From: Planobispora rosea
GTDB taxonomy: Bacteria > Actinomycetota > Actinomycetes > Streptosporangiales > Streptosporangiaceae
Direction of reading: 5' to 3'
Length of the DNA: 64,000 nt
Assembly: GCF_014648175.1 (NCBI RefSeq)
Contig: NZ_BMQP01000032.1
Span: 31,065 to 95,064 of the forward strand
Of this stretch, positions 33,623 through 41,129 are shown one piece after another (position 1 is the stretch's first letter; each line of letters starts with the position of its first letter). Made by a program: the position numbers and the translations under genes. A model generated the notes under the pieces. The model saw nothing but the letters and a program-made list of their open reading frames with translations. It was not told the DNA's origin and ran no database searches.

Positions 33623-33802
33623 TCAAGCTCGCGGAACGCTGTGATCAAGGAAGTTCGTACGCCTCATTCCCGTAACCGGCTTGCCCGCGCCGTTGGGGCC
33701 CAGGAAACCCACGATCTCGCCGGTTTCCACGGCGAGGTCCACGCTCCGGACGGCGTGGACGCCGCCCTTGAAGGTCTTGCTCAGACTCGATGTCTTGATC
33801 AT
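33623..33802 (-). pseudogene. 5' part of the ABC exporter ATPase gene, cut at Walker A
   Basis: The ATG at 33802 opens MIKTSSLSKTF and runs to GFLGPNGAGK at 33680. The frame then enters the element for 18 codons and stops at 33623. It is the missing N-terminus of the ATPase whose remainder ends at 23,220. The truncated 59-residue product cannot bind ATP. Confidence 0.93.
33657..33704. other. attR junction (element / chromosome right)
   Basis: The element arm GTACGCC-TCATTC-CCGTA-ACCGG leads to the shared CTT at 33680-33682, then chromosomal GCCCGCGCCGTTGGG. With the left element arm it rebuilds attP: 24 bases, TT, 24 bases, with GTACGCC and CCGTA mirrored at equal distances. Confidence 0.9.
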
Positions 33803-33816
33803 TTAATCGCCTCCAT

Positions 33817-33852
33817 TTTTACAGTAACACCATTTTTGATGTAACTGTAAAA
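33817..33852. promoter_or_regulatory. TetR operator between the exporter and its regulator
   Basis: TTTTACAGTAAC and GTAACTGTAAAA form a near-perfect inverted repeat (one mismatch) with a 12-base centre. It lies 15 bases before the ATPase start and 26 before the TetR start. It is strongly A/T-rich in a GC-rich setting and probably controls both genes. Confidence 0.8.
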
Positions 33853-33877
33853 TTCGTCCGGCACCTAGAATGACGGC

Positions 33878-34519
33878 ATGACCGAGGGCCTGCGTGAGCG
33901 CAAGAAGAGGGAGACCCGACTGCGCATCTCCGACGTCGCGACGGGGATGTTCATGGCTCGCGGGTTCGACAACGTCACCGTGGCCGAGGTCGCCAGGGCG
34001 GCCGACGTCTCGGTCAACACGGTCTTCAACTACTTCCCCACCAAGGAGGATCTGCTCCTCGACCGGGCCTCCGAGGTCGAGGAGCTGCTCGCGCGGGTCT
34101 TCCGGGAGCGCGAACCGGGAGAGAGCGCGCTGGAGGCGGTACGCCGCGACTTCCTGGACGCCCTGGAGACCGGCCACTACCGCTACGGGTTCCACGAGGG
34201 CGGCGACCTCCTCATCCGGATGATCGAGACCAGCCCGTCCCTGAGCGCCCGGATCCGGGAAATGGACGACACCCGGGAGCGCAGGCTCGCCGAGGCCATC
34301 GCCGAGGAGTTGGACGCCGATCCCGACGACCTCACCCCCGCCGCGGTCGCCGCCCAGATCGGCGCCGTGCTCCGCACGGTCGTGGGCTACGCCGTACGGC
34401 GCATGCTCGCGGGAGAGACCGTCGCGGCCGTCGCGCCGGACCTGCGACGGCAGGCCGAGCACGCCTTCGCGCTGCTGGAGAAGGGGATCGGCGGCTACGG
34501 CGCCCGGCGGGAGAAGTGA
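33878..34519 (+). CDS. TetR-family repressor, divergent from the disrupted exporter
   Basis: 213 residues. The helix-turn-helix reads VTVAEVARAADVSVNTVFNYF, followed by a helical ligand domain. The divergent arrangement with an ABC exporter and a shared operator is typical of a drug-responsive regulator. Because the integrated element separates the ATPase promoter from the rest of the operon, its main remaining target may be itself. Confidence 0.92.
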   Translation: MTEGLRERKKRETRLRISDVATGMFMARGFDNVTVAEVARAADVSVNTVFNYFPTKEDLLLDRASEVEELLARVFREREPGESALEAVRRDFLDALETGHYRYGFHEGGDLLIRMIETSPSLSARIREMDDTRERRLAEAIAEELDADPDDLTPAAVAAQIGAVLRTVVGYAVRRMLAGETVAAVAPDLRRQAEHAFALLEKGIGGYGARREK

Positions 34520-34692
34520 GCGCGGCGAAGGGTGCGGAACCCGGCACCCGAAGGTCCCCGACCGTATCGGGCGATCTCGCCGGTGCGGCCACAGCGGACC
34601 ACCGCGCCGACCCGCCTCCATGATCTGGCGCAGGAAGCTCGCCGGTTCTCCGCGTCGGGACCTTGACCCCGCCCCAGGGGCAGGGTCCGACG

Positions 34693-36126
34693 ATGGCTCA
34701 CATGGACAACAACGCCCTGCACACCGTCGAAGCCCGGATCCGCGAGCAGATCACCGCTCACTGCGAGTCCGGCGACGTCCCCGGGTTCGTCGCCGGCGTC
34801 TGCCACGCCGGCGAGCAGACCATCGTCGCCCACGGCACCGCGAACGCCGCCACCGGCGCGCCGATGCGCCAGGACACCGGATTCCTCTTCGGCTCCGTCA
34901 CGAAGGTCCTGACCACCATGCTGGTCCTGCAGCAGGTCGACCGCGGCCTGCTGGACCTCGACACGCCGGTGGTGAAGCACCTTCCCGACTTCGCCCTGAC
35001 CGTACCGGGCGCAGCGGACAAGATCCTGGTCCGGCACCTGCTCTCCCACACCAACGGCATCGACGCGGATCTGTTCTTTCCCGTCGCCAAGGGCCGCGAC
35101 GCGCTGAAGACCTACATCACCGGTCTCGCGAGCAGCTGCGGCTCCATGTTCGAACCGGGTGAGCAGCTCAGTTACTCCAACGGCGGCATGATCGTCGCGG
35201 GCCGCCTGCTGGAAGTGATCACCGGCACGCCCTTCCCCGAGTTGCTCGAACGCGATGTCTACACACCCGTCGGCATGAAGGACTCCGGCACCTCGGCCGA
35301 ACAGGCCATCCTGCGCAGCACGGCCATCGGCCACTTCCCCGACCCCGCGACCGGGGCGGCCAGGCCGACGGGGATGTTCATGCTGCCCGACACCTGGGGC
35401 CCGGCCGGCGGCACGCCGGTCGGCACCGTCGCCGACCTGCTCGCCCTGGGACGCACCCACCTCGCCGGCGGCGTGTCCCCCTCCGGCACGCGCGTCCTGT
35501 CGACCGGGTCGACCACGCTGATGCAGCAGGTCTCGTACGACATGGCGACCCCGAACGTCCCGCCGATGGGTCTGGGCTGGGTACGGTACCCGTTCGGCGA
35601 CACGACCGTCCTGGCCATGTCGGGCGCCTCACCCGGCGGCGTGGCCATCCTGTGCGTCGTTCCCGAGCACGACCTGGTCTTCGCCGCCTTCGGCAACACC
35701 CCGGGAGCGATCATGCTGCAGGACCGGCTCCTGCAACAGCTCCTGCGCGAGCGTCTCGGCGTCCGGATCCCCGCCCTGATCACCGGAGTGCAGCAGGACG
35801 TGGACCTCACCCCGTACGCGGGCACCTACCGCTCCGACCAGCTCCGCATCGATGTGCGCGTCGTCGACGGCCAGTTGGAGGAGCAGGCGGCCTACGAACC
35901 GGCGGACGCGTCGCAGGAACGCGTCTTCACCGCGTTCACCGGCGGCATGACCGCCGCGCCGCCGCAGCGCTACGTGCCGATCCGGGCCGGCCTGTTCGCG
36001 CCCGCCGGATATCCGCCGGAGACGTTCGACGGATACCTTCGCCTGCTGCTCGTCTCCTACCACGACATCCGCGACGGCCGGGCGCGCTTCCGCAACGGCG
36101 GCGGCCGCCTGACCCGACGGGCCTGA
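34693..36126 (+). CDS. serine hydrolase of the class C beta-lactamase/DD-peptidase family
   Basis: 477 residues from the ATG at 34693. The SxxK motif is SVTK near residue 66, the second motif YSN is near residue 165, and a C-terminal lipocalin-like domain follows (about residues 370-477). There is no signal peptide, so it is more likely a cytoplasmic esterase or peptidase than a true beta-lactamase. A TTG start ten codons earlier is possible. Confidence 0.88.
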   Translation: MAHMDNNALHTVEARIREQITAHCESGDVPGFVAGVCHAGEQTIVAHGTANAATGAPMRQDTGFLFGSVTKVLTTMLVLQQVDRGLLDLDTPVVKHLPDFALTVPGAADKILVRHLLSHTNGIDADLFFPVAKGRDALKTYITGLASSCGSMFEPGEQLSYSNGGMIVAGRLLEVITGTPFPELLERDVYTPVGMKDSGTSAEQAILRSTAIGHFPDPATGAARPTGMFMLPDTWGPAGGTPVGTVADLLALGRTHLAGGVSPSGTRVLSTGSTTLMQQVSYDMATPNVPPMGLGWVRYPFGDTTVLAMSGASPGGVAILCVVPEHDLVFAAFGNTPGAIMLQDRLLQQLLRERLGVRIPALITGVQQDVDLTPYAGTYRSDQLRIDVRVVDGQLEEQAAYEPADASQERVFTAFTGGMTAAPPQRYVPIRAGLFAPAGYPPETFDGYLRLLLVSYHDIRDGRARFRNGGGRLTRRA

Positions 36127-36167
36127 CCGTCCCGGGTGCCTGACCACCGGGTGGAAGAATGTCCGGC

Positions 36168-36905
36168 ATGCTCACGATCGGCCGGCTCGCGGACTACGCC
36201 GGAGTGACCGTCAAAGCCATCCGCCACTATCACGAGCGCGGCCTGCTCACCGAACCCGGCCGCGACTCGTCCGGCTACCGGCGCTACACCGCCGAGCATG
36301 CCGTCAGGCTCATCAAGATCAGAACCCTGGCCCGCGCGGGTGTGCCACTGGCCCGCGTCAAAGACCTCCTCGACGCCGACCCGGAGACGCTCACGGCGGC
36401 CATCGCCGAGATCGATCACGACCTCGAGGACCGCATCGCGCAGCTGCGGCGAACCCGCGACCAGCTCGCCCAGCTGCGCGGCGGCGACCGGCTCTTCGTC
36501 TCCCCCGAGGTCGCCGATCTTCTCGACGACCTGCGTGACCTCGGCGTCAGCGAGCGCGCGATCCAGGCGGAGCGCGATGGCTGGATCCTCATGCGGACAG
36601 CCTCACCCGAGGACGCCGCCCTGTGGCTCACCGAGAAACGCGAGCTCATGACCGATCCCGAGTTCCGCGCCCTCTACCTTGACCATGACGCTGCCTACGA
36701 CTGGCCGCCGGACGATCCCCGCCTCCCCGGCCTCGCGGACCGCACCCGGAGCTGGCTCGCCGCCCACCCCAGCCGCTTCGGGACCCGCCCGGTCCGCAAC
36801 CCGGCCATCGCCCGACTGGCCGCCCGATCCCAGCCCGGAGCCTCATCCCCGGCATGGGAGCGCCTGGCCCGGCTCATGACGGGCCAGGCCGGCGTCAAGG
36901 GCTGA
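36168..36905 (+). CDS. MerR-family transcriptional regulator
   Basis: 245 residues from the ATG at 36168; another ATG lies three codons upstream. The winged helix is IGRLADYAGVTVKAIRHYHE, followed by a coiled-coil dimerisation helix and a C-terminal domain of about 120 residues with tryptophan-rich segments. Its position after the hydrolase, 41 bases downstream, suggests it regulates or is co-transcribed with it. No metal-binding cysteines are seen, so it is an organic-ligand or stress type. Confidence 0.9.
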   Translation: MLTIGRLADYAGVTVKAIRHYHERGLLTEPGRDSSGYRRYTAEHAVRLIKIRTLARAGVPLARVKDLLDADPETLTAAIAEIDHDLEDRIAQLRRTRDQLAQLRGGDRLFVSPEVADLLDDLRDLGVSERAIQAERDGWILMRTASPEDAALWLTEKRELMTDPEFRALYLDHDAAYDWPPDDPRLPGLADRTRSWLAAHPSRFGTRPVRNPAIARLAARSQPGASSPAWERLARLMTGQAGVKG

Positions 36906-37055
36906 TCGGCCGAGGGCGGTGCGGGGCGTCCCGGCGCGGCGGTGCTGGACGGCGGCCGCCGGCGCCCGGTCGGCACTTAACCTAGCGCTTGCTACGATCA
37001 GTGGGGCGGCCGCGCGGCCGCCGCGGGCGGGAGCCCCGACAAGCGGGAGGCCATC

Positions 37056-37583
37056 GTGAGTCCGCATCTCGTCGAACGACTCAAGCCGTTCTTCCAGTGG
37101 CTGGCGACGACCGACGCGTTCATGAAAGCCGGTCCGATGATCGTCCCGCGCCTCGACAGGGCCGTCCACCGCCTCACCGGCGGCAGGAGGGTCATGAGCG
37201 ATCGGATGGTTCCCACACTGCTGCTGACCACGACCGGCTCCAGGAGCGGCGAGCCGCGCTCCACTCCGCTCGCGTGCCTGCCGGAGGAGGACGGATCCTT
37301 CCTGGTCGTCGGCTCCAACTTCGGCCGGGAGCGCCACCCCGCCTGGAGCGGCAACCTGCTCAAGACCCCGCAGGCCGGGGTCTCCTTCCGCGGCCGGGAG
37401 ATCCCCGTCATCGGGCGCCTCCTGGAGGGCGACGACAGGACCGAGGTCTGGCCACGGCTGCTGCGGATGTGGCCCGTCTACGACCGCTACACCGAGAAGT
37501 CGGGACGCGAACTGCGGATCTTCCGCCTCTCCCCGGACCGTGACCGCGGGGACGCGGCCCCTCCGCCTTCCCCCGGACCGTGA
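37056..37583 (+). CDS. deazaflavin (F420)-dependent nitroreductase-like protein
   Basis: 175 residues, GTG start. It has the split beta-barrel fold of the Ddn/F420-binding family: LLLTTTGSRSGEPRSTPL near residue 55 and a later segment VVGSNFGRERHPAWSGNLL, both typical of F420 binding. Enzymes of this family reduce quinones or nitro compounds with F420H2. A segment with TAGCGCTTGCTAC lies about 70 bases upstream and may be a TetR-type operator half. Confidence 0.88.
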   Translation: MSPHLVERLKPFFQWLATTDAFMKAGPMIVPRLDRAVHRLTGGRRVMSDRMVPTLLLTTTGSRSGEPRSTPLACLPEEDGSFLVVGSNFGRERHPAWSGNLLKTPQAGVSFRGREIPVIGRLLEGDDRTEVWPRLLRMWPVYDRYTEKSGRELRIFRLSPDRDRGDAAPPPSPGP

Positions 37584-37609
37584 CCCGGGGACCCTTCCCC
37601 GCCGTGGCC

Positions 37610-37640
37610 GCGGGGACCTCGCCGGCGACGGGGTCCCCGC
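37610..37640. terminator. bidirectional terminator
   Basis: GCGGGGACC/GGTCCCCGC, a 9-bp stem, between the convergent reductase and S4 genes. Confidence 0.5.
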
Positions 37641-37664
37641 CGTACCGGGGCGGACGGTGGCGTG

Positions 37665-38279
37665 TCAGCGGGAGTAGAACTCCACGACCATCTGCTCGTC
37701 CACCGGGACCACGATCTGCTCGCGCATCGGGCGGCCCACCACCGTGAAGCGCAGCTCGGCGTGGTTGACGTCCAGGTAGGAGGCGATGCGCTCGTCGGCG
37801 TAGACGCCCTCGGCCGCGGCGACGAACGGCTGCATCCGGCGGGACCTCTCGCGTACCGCGATGACCTGGCCGGGCTTGACCAGGTAACTGGGGATGTCCA
37901 CCTTGCGGCCGTCGACGGTGATGTGGCCGTGCGCGATGTACTGGCGCGCGGCGTAGATCGACGGGGCGAGACCGGCGCGCAGCACCAGGGAGGCCAGGCG
38001 GCTCTCCAGCAGCACCACCAGCTCGGCGCCCGACCGGCCGGGGCTGCGCAGCGCCATGTCCCAGTAGCGGCGCATCTGCCGCTCGGAGACGTCGTAGTAC
38101 CAGCGGAGCTTCTGCTTCTCCATGAGCCGCAGCCCGTAGTCGCCGGTCTGGCGCCGGTTGGTCTTACGGCCGTGCTCGCCCGGCGGGTAGGGGCGCTCCT
38201 CGAAGTAGCGCACCGCCTTACGGGTGAGCGGGACGCCGGCGCGGCGGGAGAGCCGCACCTTGGGTCCGGTGTAGCGCAC
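37665..38279 (-). CDS. rpsD: 30S ribosomal protein S4 (probable paralogue under iron control)
   Basis: 204 residues covering the whole S4 family. PYPPGEHG near residue 30, a central region with LESRLASLVLRAGLAPSIYAARQYIAHGHI (S4 RNA-binding domain), and the end VVEFYSR are all visible. No zinc-binding cysteines are present. The gene stands alone, not in the S13-S11-alpha operon, and its upstream region contains two DtxR/IdeR-type iron boxes. Many actinomycetes carry the main rpsD near alaS, so this is likely a second copy made under iron shortage. Confidence 0.9.
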   Translation of the reverse strand: MRYTGPKVRLSRRAGVPLTRKAVRYFEERPYPPGEHGRKTNRRQTGDYGLRLMEKQKLRWYYDVSERQMRRYWDMALRSPGRSGAELVVLLESRLASLVLRAGLAPSIYAARQYIAHGHITVDGRKVDIPSYLVKPGQVIAVRERSRRMQPFVAAAEGVYADERIASYLDVNHAELRFTVVGRPMREQIVVPVDEQMVVEFYSR

Positions 38280-38294
38280 GATCGCTCCTTGTGA

Positions 38295-38328
38295 TTAGGT
38301 TTGCCTTACTGAGGTTAGCCTTACCTTA
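38295..38328. promoter_or_regulatory. tandem DtxR/IdeR-type iron boxes
   Basis: TGAGGTTAGCCTTACCTTA (38310-38328) matches 16 of 19 positions of the consensus TTAGGTTAGSCTAACCTAA. TTAGGTTTGCCTTACTGAG (38295-38313) matches 14. The two overlap by four bases in the divergent promoter region of the S4 and DUF2470 genes. Confidence 0.78.
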
Positions 38329-38365
38329 GAGGCAACCAGCCGCCGACCTCAAGGAGAGCCGGTCC

Positions 38366-39106
38366 ATGCAGCACCCCGTCACCAGCCCGCCCCTTCCCGA
38401 GCGGATCCGCACGCTCGCCGCGGTCGCCGTGCCCACCCACGTCTCCCTCGCCGGTACGGCCCTGCCGGCCGGCCCCGCCCGCGGCGGCGTCGACGGCGCC
38501 GGCCGCCCGGTGCTGCTGGTCATGCCGGGGGACCCGCTGCACGGGGCGCAGGACGAGCCGGTGGTGACCGTGGACCTCGCCGCGAGCCGCTCGCTCGGCG
38601 ACCGCGAGCTCTCACGCGGGCTGCTCAAGGTGCAGGGCTGGGCGCAGGCCGTACCGGCCGGCGAACTGCGCGAGGCCGCGGTCGCGATCGCCGAGCGCTG
38701 CCCGGACGAGGCGCTGTTCGAGGCGCTGGAGAACGCGGAGGGAACGGACGGCCCGCGACTGCTCCGGGTGGACGTCGGCCAGGTGGTCTATCTCACCGGT
38801 TCCGAGTCGGGCGTCCTGGACGCCGACGAGTATCTCGACGCCGCGCCCGACCCCCTGCTGGCTGACGCCGAGCGGATGATCCGCCACATCAACGGCGCGC
38901 ACCGGGACCGGCTGGTGGCGGCGCTGCGCTCCCTGCTGCCCTCCCCCGTCGCCGACGCCTGGCTCTGGGAACTGGACCGCTTCGGCGTCACCGTGCGCTC
39001 CGGCGGCTTCGACCAGCCCACTCTGATCCGCCTGCCGTGGCCCGAGCCGATCGCCGACGCCTGCTCCCTGGAGACGGCCCTGCACTGCCTGCTCTGCCAC
39101 CGCTGA
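38366..39106 (+). CDS. DUF2470-domain protein (HugZ-like, iron/heme related)
   Basis: 246 residues, ATG behind AAGGAG. The C-terminal DUF2470 region is marked by AERMIRHINGAHRDRL near residue 170. The N-terminal two-thirds fit the split-barrel domain often fused to it. DUF2470 proteins are linked to heme degradation and siderophore regions. The iron box upstream supports iron-starvation expression. Catalytic activity is unproven. Confidence 0.82.
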   Translation: MQHPVTSPPLPERIRTLAAVAVPTHVSLAGTALPAGPARGGVDGAGRPVLLVMPGDPLHGAQDEPVVTVDLAASRSLGDRELSRGLLKVQGWAQAVPAGELREAAVAIAERCPDEALFEALENAEGTDGPRLLRVDVGQVVYLTGSESGVLDADEYLDAAPDPLLADAERMIRHINGAHRDRLVAALRSLLPSPVADAWLWELDRFGVTVRSGGFDQPTLIRLPWPEPIADACSLETALHCLLCHR

Positions 39107-39266
39107 GCGCGGAAATCCGGCCCCTGGCGGCCCCGCGGGGGACGAGCCGGCGGTCGCGTCGCCATGACCGCTCGTTTACCCGGTTCCCGGGCGCGTCCCC
39201 GTCCGGAGAAGCCCTCAGCGGGATACAAAGTGCCTCAGACAATCACAGCGCAGCGGGTGGGGTGGG

Positions 39267-40571
39267 ATGAAAGGCAGACCGGTGCCACCCGACGAGGCCG
39301 AGCGGCTGCGCGACCTGGAGGAGCTGGACGCGCTGCACGCCCCTCTGGAACCGGACTTCCGCGCCATCTCCGACCTGGCGGCGTATATCTGTGACACGCC
39401 TATCGCGCTGGTCAACTTACTGAGCAGGGACAAGCAGCACTTCCGTGGCCGCACCGGGCTCGCCTCCCCCGAACTGGACCAGTCGATCGGGTTCTGCCCG
39501 TACGTCGTCGCCGGCCGCGAACCCCTGGAGGTCCCCGACACGCTGACCGACCCGCGCTTCAAGGACGACCCTCTGGTCGCCGACGAGCCGTACCTGCGGT
39601 ACTACCTGGGCGTCCCCGTGCTCAGTCGGCGGGGTCACGCCCTGGGCACCGTGTGCGTGCTGGACTACCGTCCCCGGCTGCTGGACCGGCGGCAGCGCGA
39701 GGCTCTGCGCACCCTGGCCGCCCACGCCGTCGCGCTGCTGGAACTGCACTACCACGCCCGCCGGGCCGGCGAGGTCGCCCGGCGCCTGAACGCCGTGGAC
39801 GAGCTCAAGCAGCAGTTCCTGCGGAACGTCAACCACGAGCTGCGCACTCCCCTGACCTCGATCCGCAGCTACCTTCAGCTCCTCCGGGACGGCGGGCTGG
39901 ACGAGGCCACCGAGCGGCGGTTCCTGGGGGTGATCGAGCGCAACAGCGACCGGCTGCTGGACCTGCTGGACGAGCTGCTGCTCATGGCCAGCCTCAACGC
40001 GCACACCGCCGCCTTCACCCCGGTGCGGGCCAACCTGTCCGCCATCGTCCGTCAGGCGGTCGAGACCTCCGCCGCCAAGGCGTCGAACAAGGACCAGGCC
40101 CTGCGCATGCACGCCCCCGCCGAGGTGGAGGCGTGGGCCGACACCGGGCGGCTGCAGCACGCGCTGGTCCACGTGCTGGACAACGCGGTCAAGTTCACGC
40201 CCTCCGGCGGAAGGATCGACGTCAGGGTCACCGCCGACCCGGCCCCCGCCGTGGAGGTCCACGACACCGGGATCGGCATCGCGCCGGAGGACGCGGGTCA
40301 CGTCTTCGAGGACTTCTACCGCGGGCCCGAGGCGGAGGTTCGGGCGATCAGCGGCACCGGCGTGGGCCTGGCCATCGTCGAGAAGATCGTCGAACTGCAC
40401 GGCGGGACGGTCCGGCTGGAGAGCACGCCGCACGAGGGCACATGCGTGCGCATCACCCTGCCCGCCCCGCCCCCGGAACACGTCCCGGCACCGGATCCCC
40501 CCGCCCCGGAGCCCGGCCCGCCGCCGCCCCCTCAGGTGGAGGAAGAGGTCCGGAGGACCGGCCGCCCGTGA
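39267..40571 (+). CDS. GAF-domain sensor histidine kinase
   Basis: 434 residues. An N-terminal GAF domain (residues 15-160, with SRDKQHFRGRTGL and GFCPYVV) is followed by HisKA with the phospho-acceptor in NVNHELRTPLTS near residue 190 and an HATPase domain (VLDNAVKFTP, DTGIGI, GTGVGLAIV). A Pro/Glu tail ends the protein. There are no membrane segments, so it senses an internal signal. No response regulator gene is adjacent, so it is an orphan kinase. Confidence 0.93.
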   Translation: MKGRPVPPDEAERLRDLEELDALHAPLEPDFRAISDLAAYICDTPIALVNLLSRDKQHFRGRTGLASPELDQSIGFCPYVVAGREPLEVPDTLTDPRFKDDPLVADEPYLRYYLGVPVLSRRGHALGTVCVLDYRPRLLDRRQREALRTLAAHAVALLELHYHARRAGEVARRLNAVDELKQQFLRNVNHELRTPLTSIRSYLQLLRDGGLDEATERRFLGVIERNSDRLLDLLDELLLMASLNAHTAAFTPVRANLSAIVRQAVETSAAKASNKDQALRMHAPAEVEAWADTGRLQHALVHVLDNAVKFTPSGGRIDVRVTADPAPAVEVHDTGIGIAPEDAGHVFEDFYRGPEAEVRAISGTGVGLAIVEKIVELHGGTVRLESTPHEGTCVRITLPAPPPEHVPAPDPPAPEPGPPPPPQVEEEVRRTGRP

Positions 40572-40586
40572 CGTCCGGGCGGCCGG
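40558..40586. terminator. bidirectional terminator
   Basis: A perfect 11-bp stem CCGGCCGCCCG/CGGGCGGCCGG with a 7-base loop, between the convergent kinase and hemerythrin genes. Confidence 0.75.
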
Positions 40587-40605
40587 CCTGCGCCACCGCT
40601 CGGCG

Positions 40606-41079
40606 TCACTGCTTGGCGCTGGGCACGGCCAGCGGCTCGTCCGGCGCCTTCCCCTTGGCCTTGGCCATCTGGTCGCTGAGCTCCTGGAGCCTGTTACGGC
40701 CCATCGCCTTGCGCACCTCGGGGAACCACTCGTTCTCCTCCTCCTCGACGTGGTGGCGGACGTTCTCCATGAGAACGGTGACCTTGGCGTCGAACCGCTC
40801 GTCCCGAGGGTCGAGGTCCTTGAGCTCCGACAACATCCAGACCACCACGTGGTGCTCCTCGACGCTCTCCAGGACGTGCTCGGAGACGTCCGGCGCCTCC
40901 GCGCGGACGGCGGGGTAGAAGATCTCCTCCTCGATGTAGGTGTGGGCGGTGAGCTCCTCGATCATCTGGTCGACGAGCTTGCGCTTCTCGTCGTAGGCGT
41001 CCTCGCCCGCCTTCTCGAACTGCTTGAACAGCTTCTCGACGGTCTTGTGGTCTTCCTTCAGGAGCACGATGGCGTCCAC
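40606..41079 (-). CDS. hemerythrin-domain protein
   Basis: 157 residues from a GTG placed just after GGAGGAAAGGAAC. It is a four-helix bundle with iron ligands visible in KEDHKTVEKL, AHTYIEEEIFYP, EEHHVV and HHVEEEENEWFP. The protein probably binds a di-iron centre and senses or scavenges oxygen, NO or peroxide. It is 51 bases downstream of the alcohol dehydrogenase gene and likely co-transcribed with it. Confidence 0.88.
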   Translation of the reverse strand: MDAIVLLKEDHKTVEKLFKQFEKAGEDAYDEKRKLVDQMIEELTAHTYIEEEIFYPAVRAEAPDVSEHVLESVEEHHVVVWMLSELKDLDPRDERFDAKVTVLMENVRHHVEEEENEWFPEVRKAMGRNRLQELSDQMAKAKGKAPDEPLAVPSAKQ

Positions 41080-41129
41080 GATGTTCCTTTCCTCCGGGTC
41101 CCGACCCTGGGACCCGGTGCGCTGAGAAA

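Larger units (their letters stand above)
23865..33682 (+). mobile_element. 9.8-kb serine-integrase integrative element inside an ABC ATPase gene
   Basis: Boundaries are set by the interrupted gene: both junctions share only CTT, expected for a serine integrase with a two-base crossover. Inside lie an integrase, a RepA-like ATPase, an HNH nuclease, an XRE-TPR regulator and about ten small genes. Base composition is visibly less GC-rich than the flanks, with more TCG, ATC and GAA-type codons. No TraB/FtsK translocase, relaxase, capsid, portal or terminase is seen. The element may be a mobilisable plasmid-like unit or a phage satellite. Confidence 0.93.

Noticed and set aside
23865..33682. tRNA gene as the integration target
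   Set aside because: Both junctions fall in an ABC ATPase coding sequence and no tRNA-like sequence is seen at either end.
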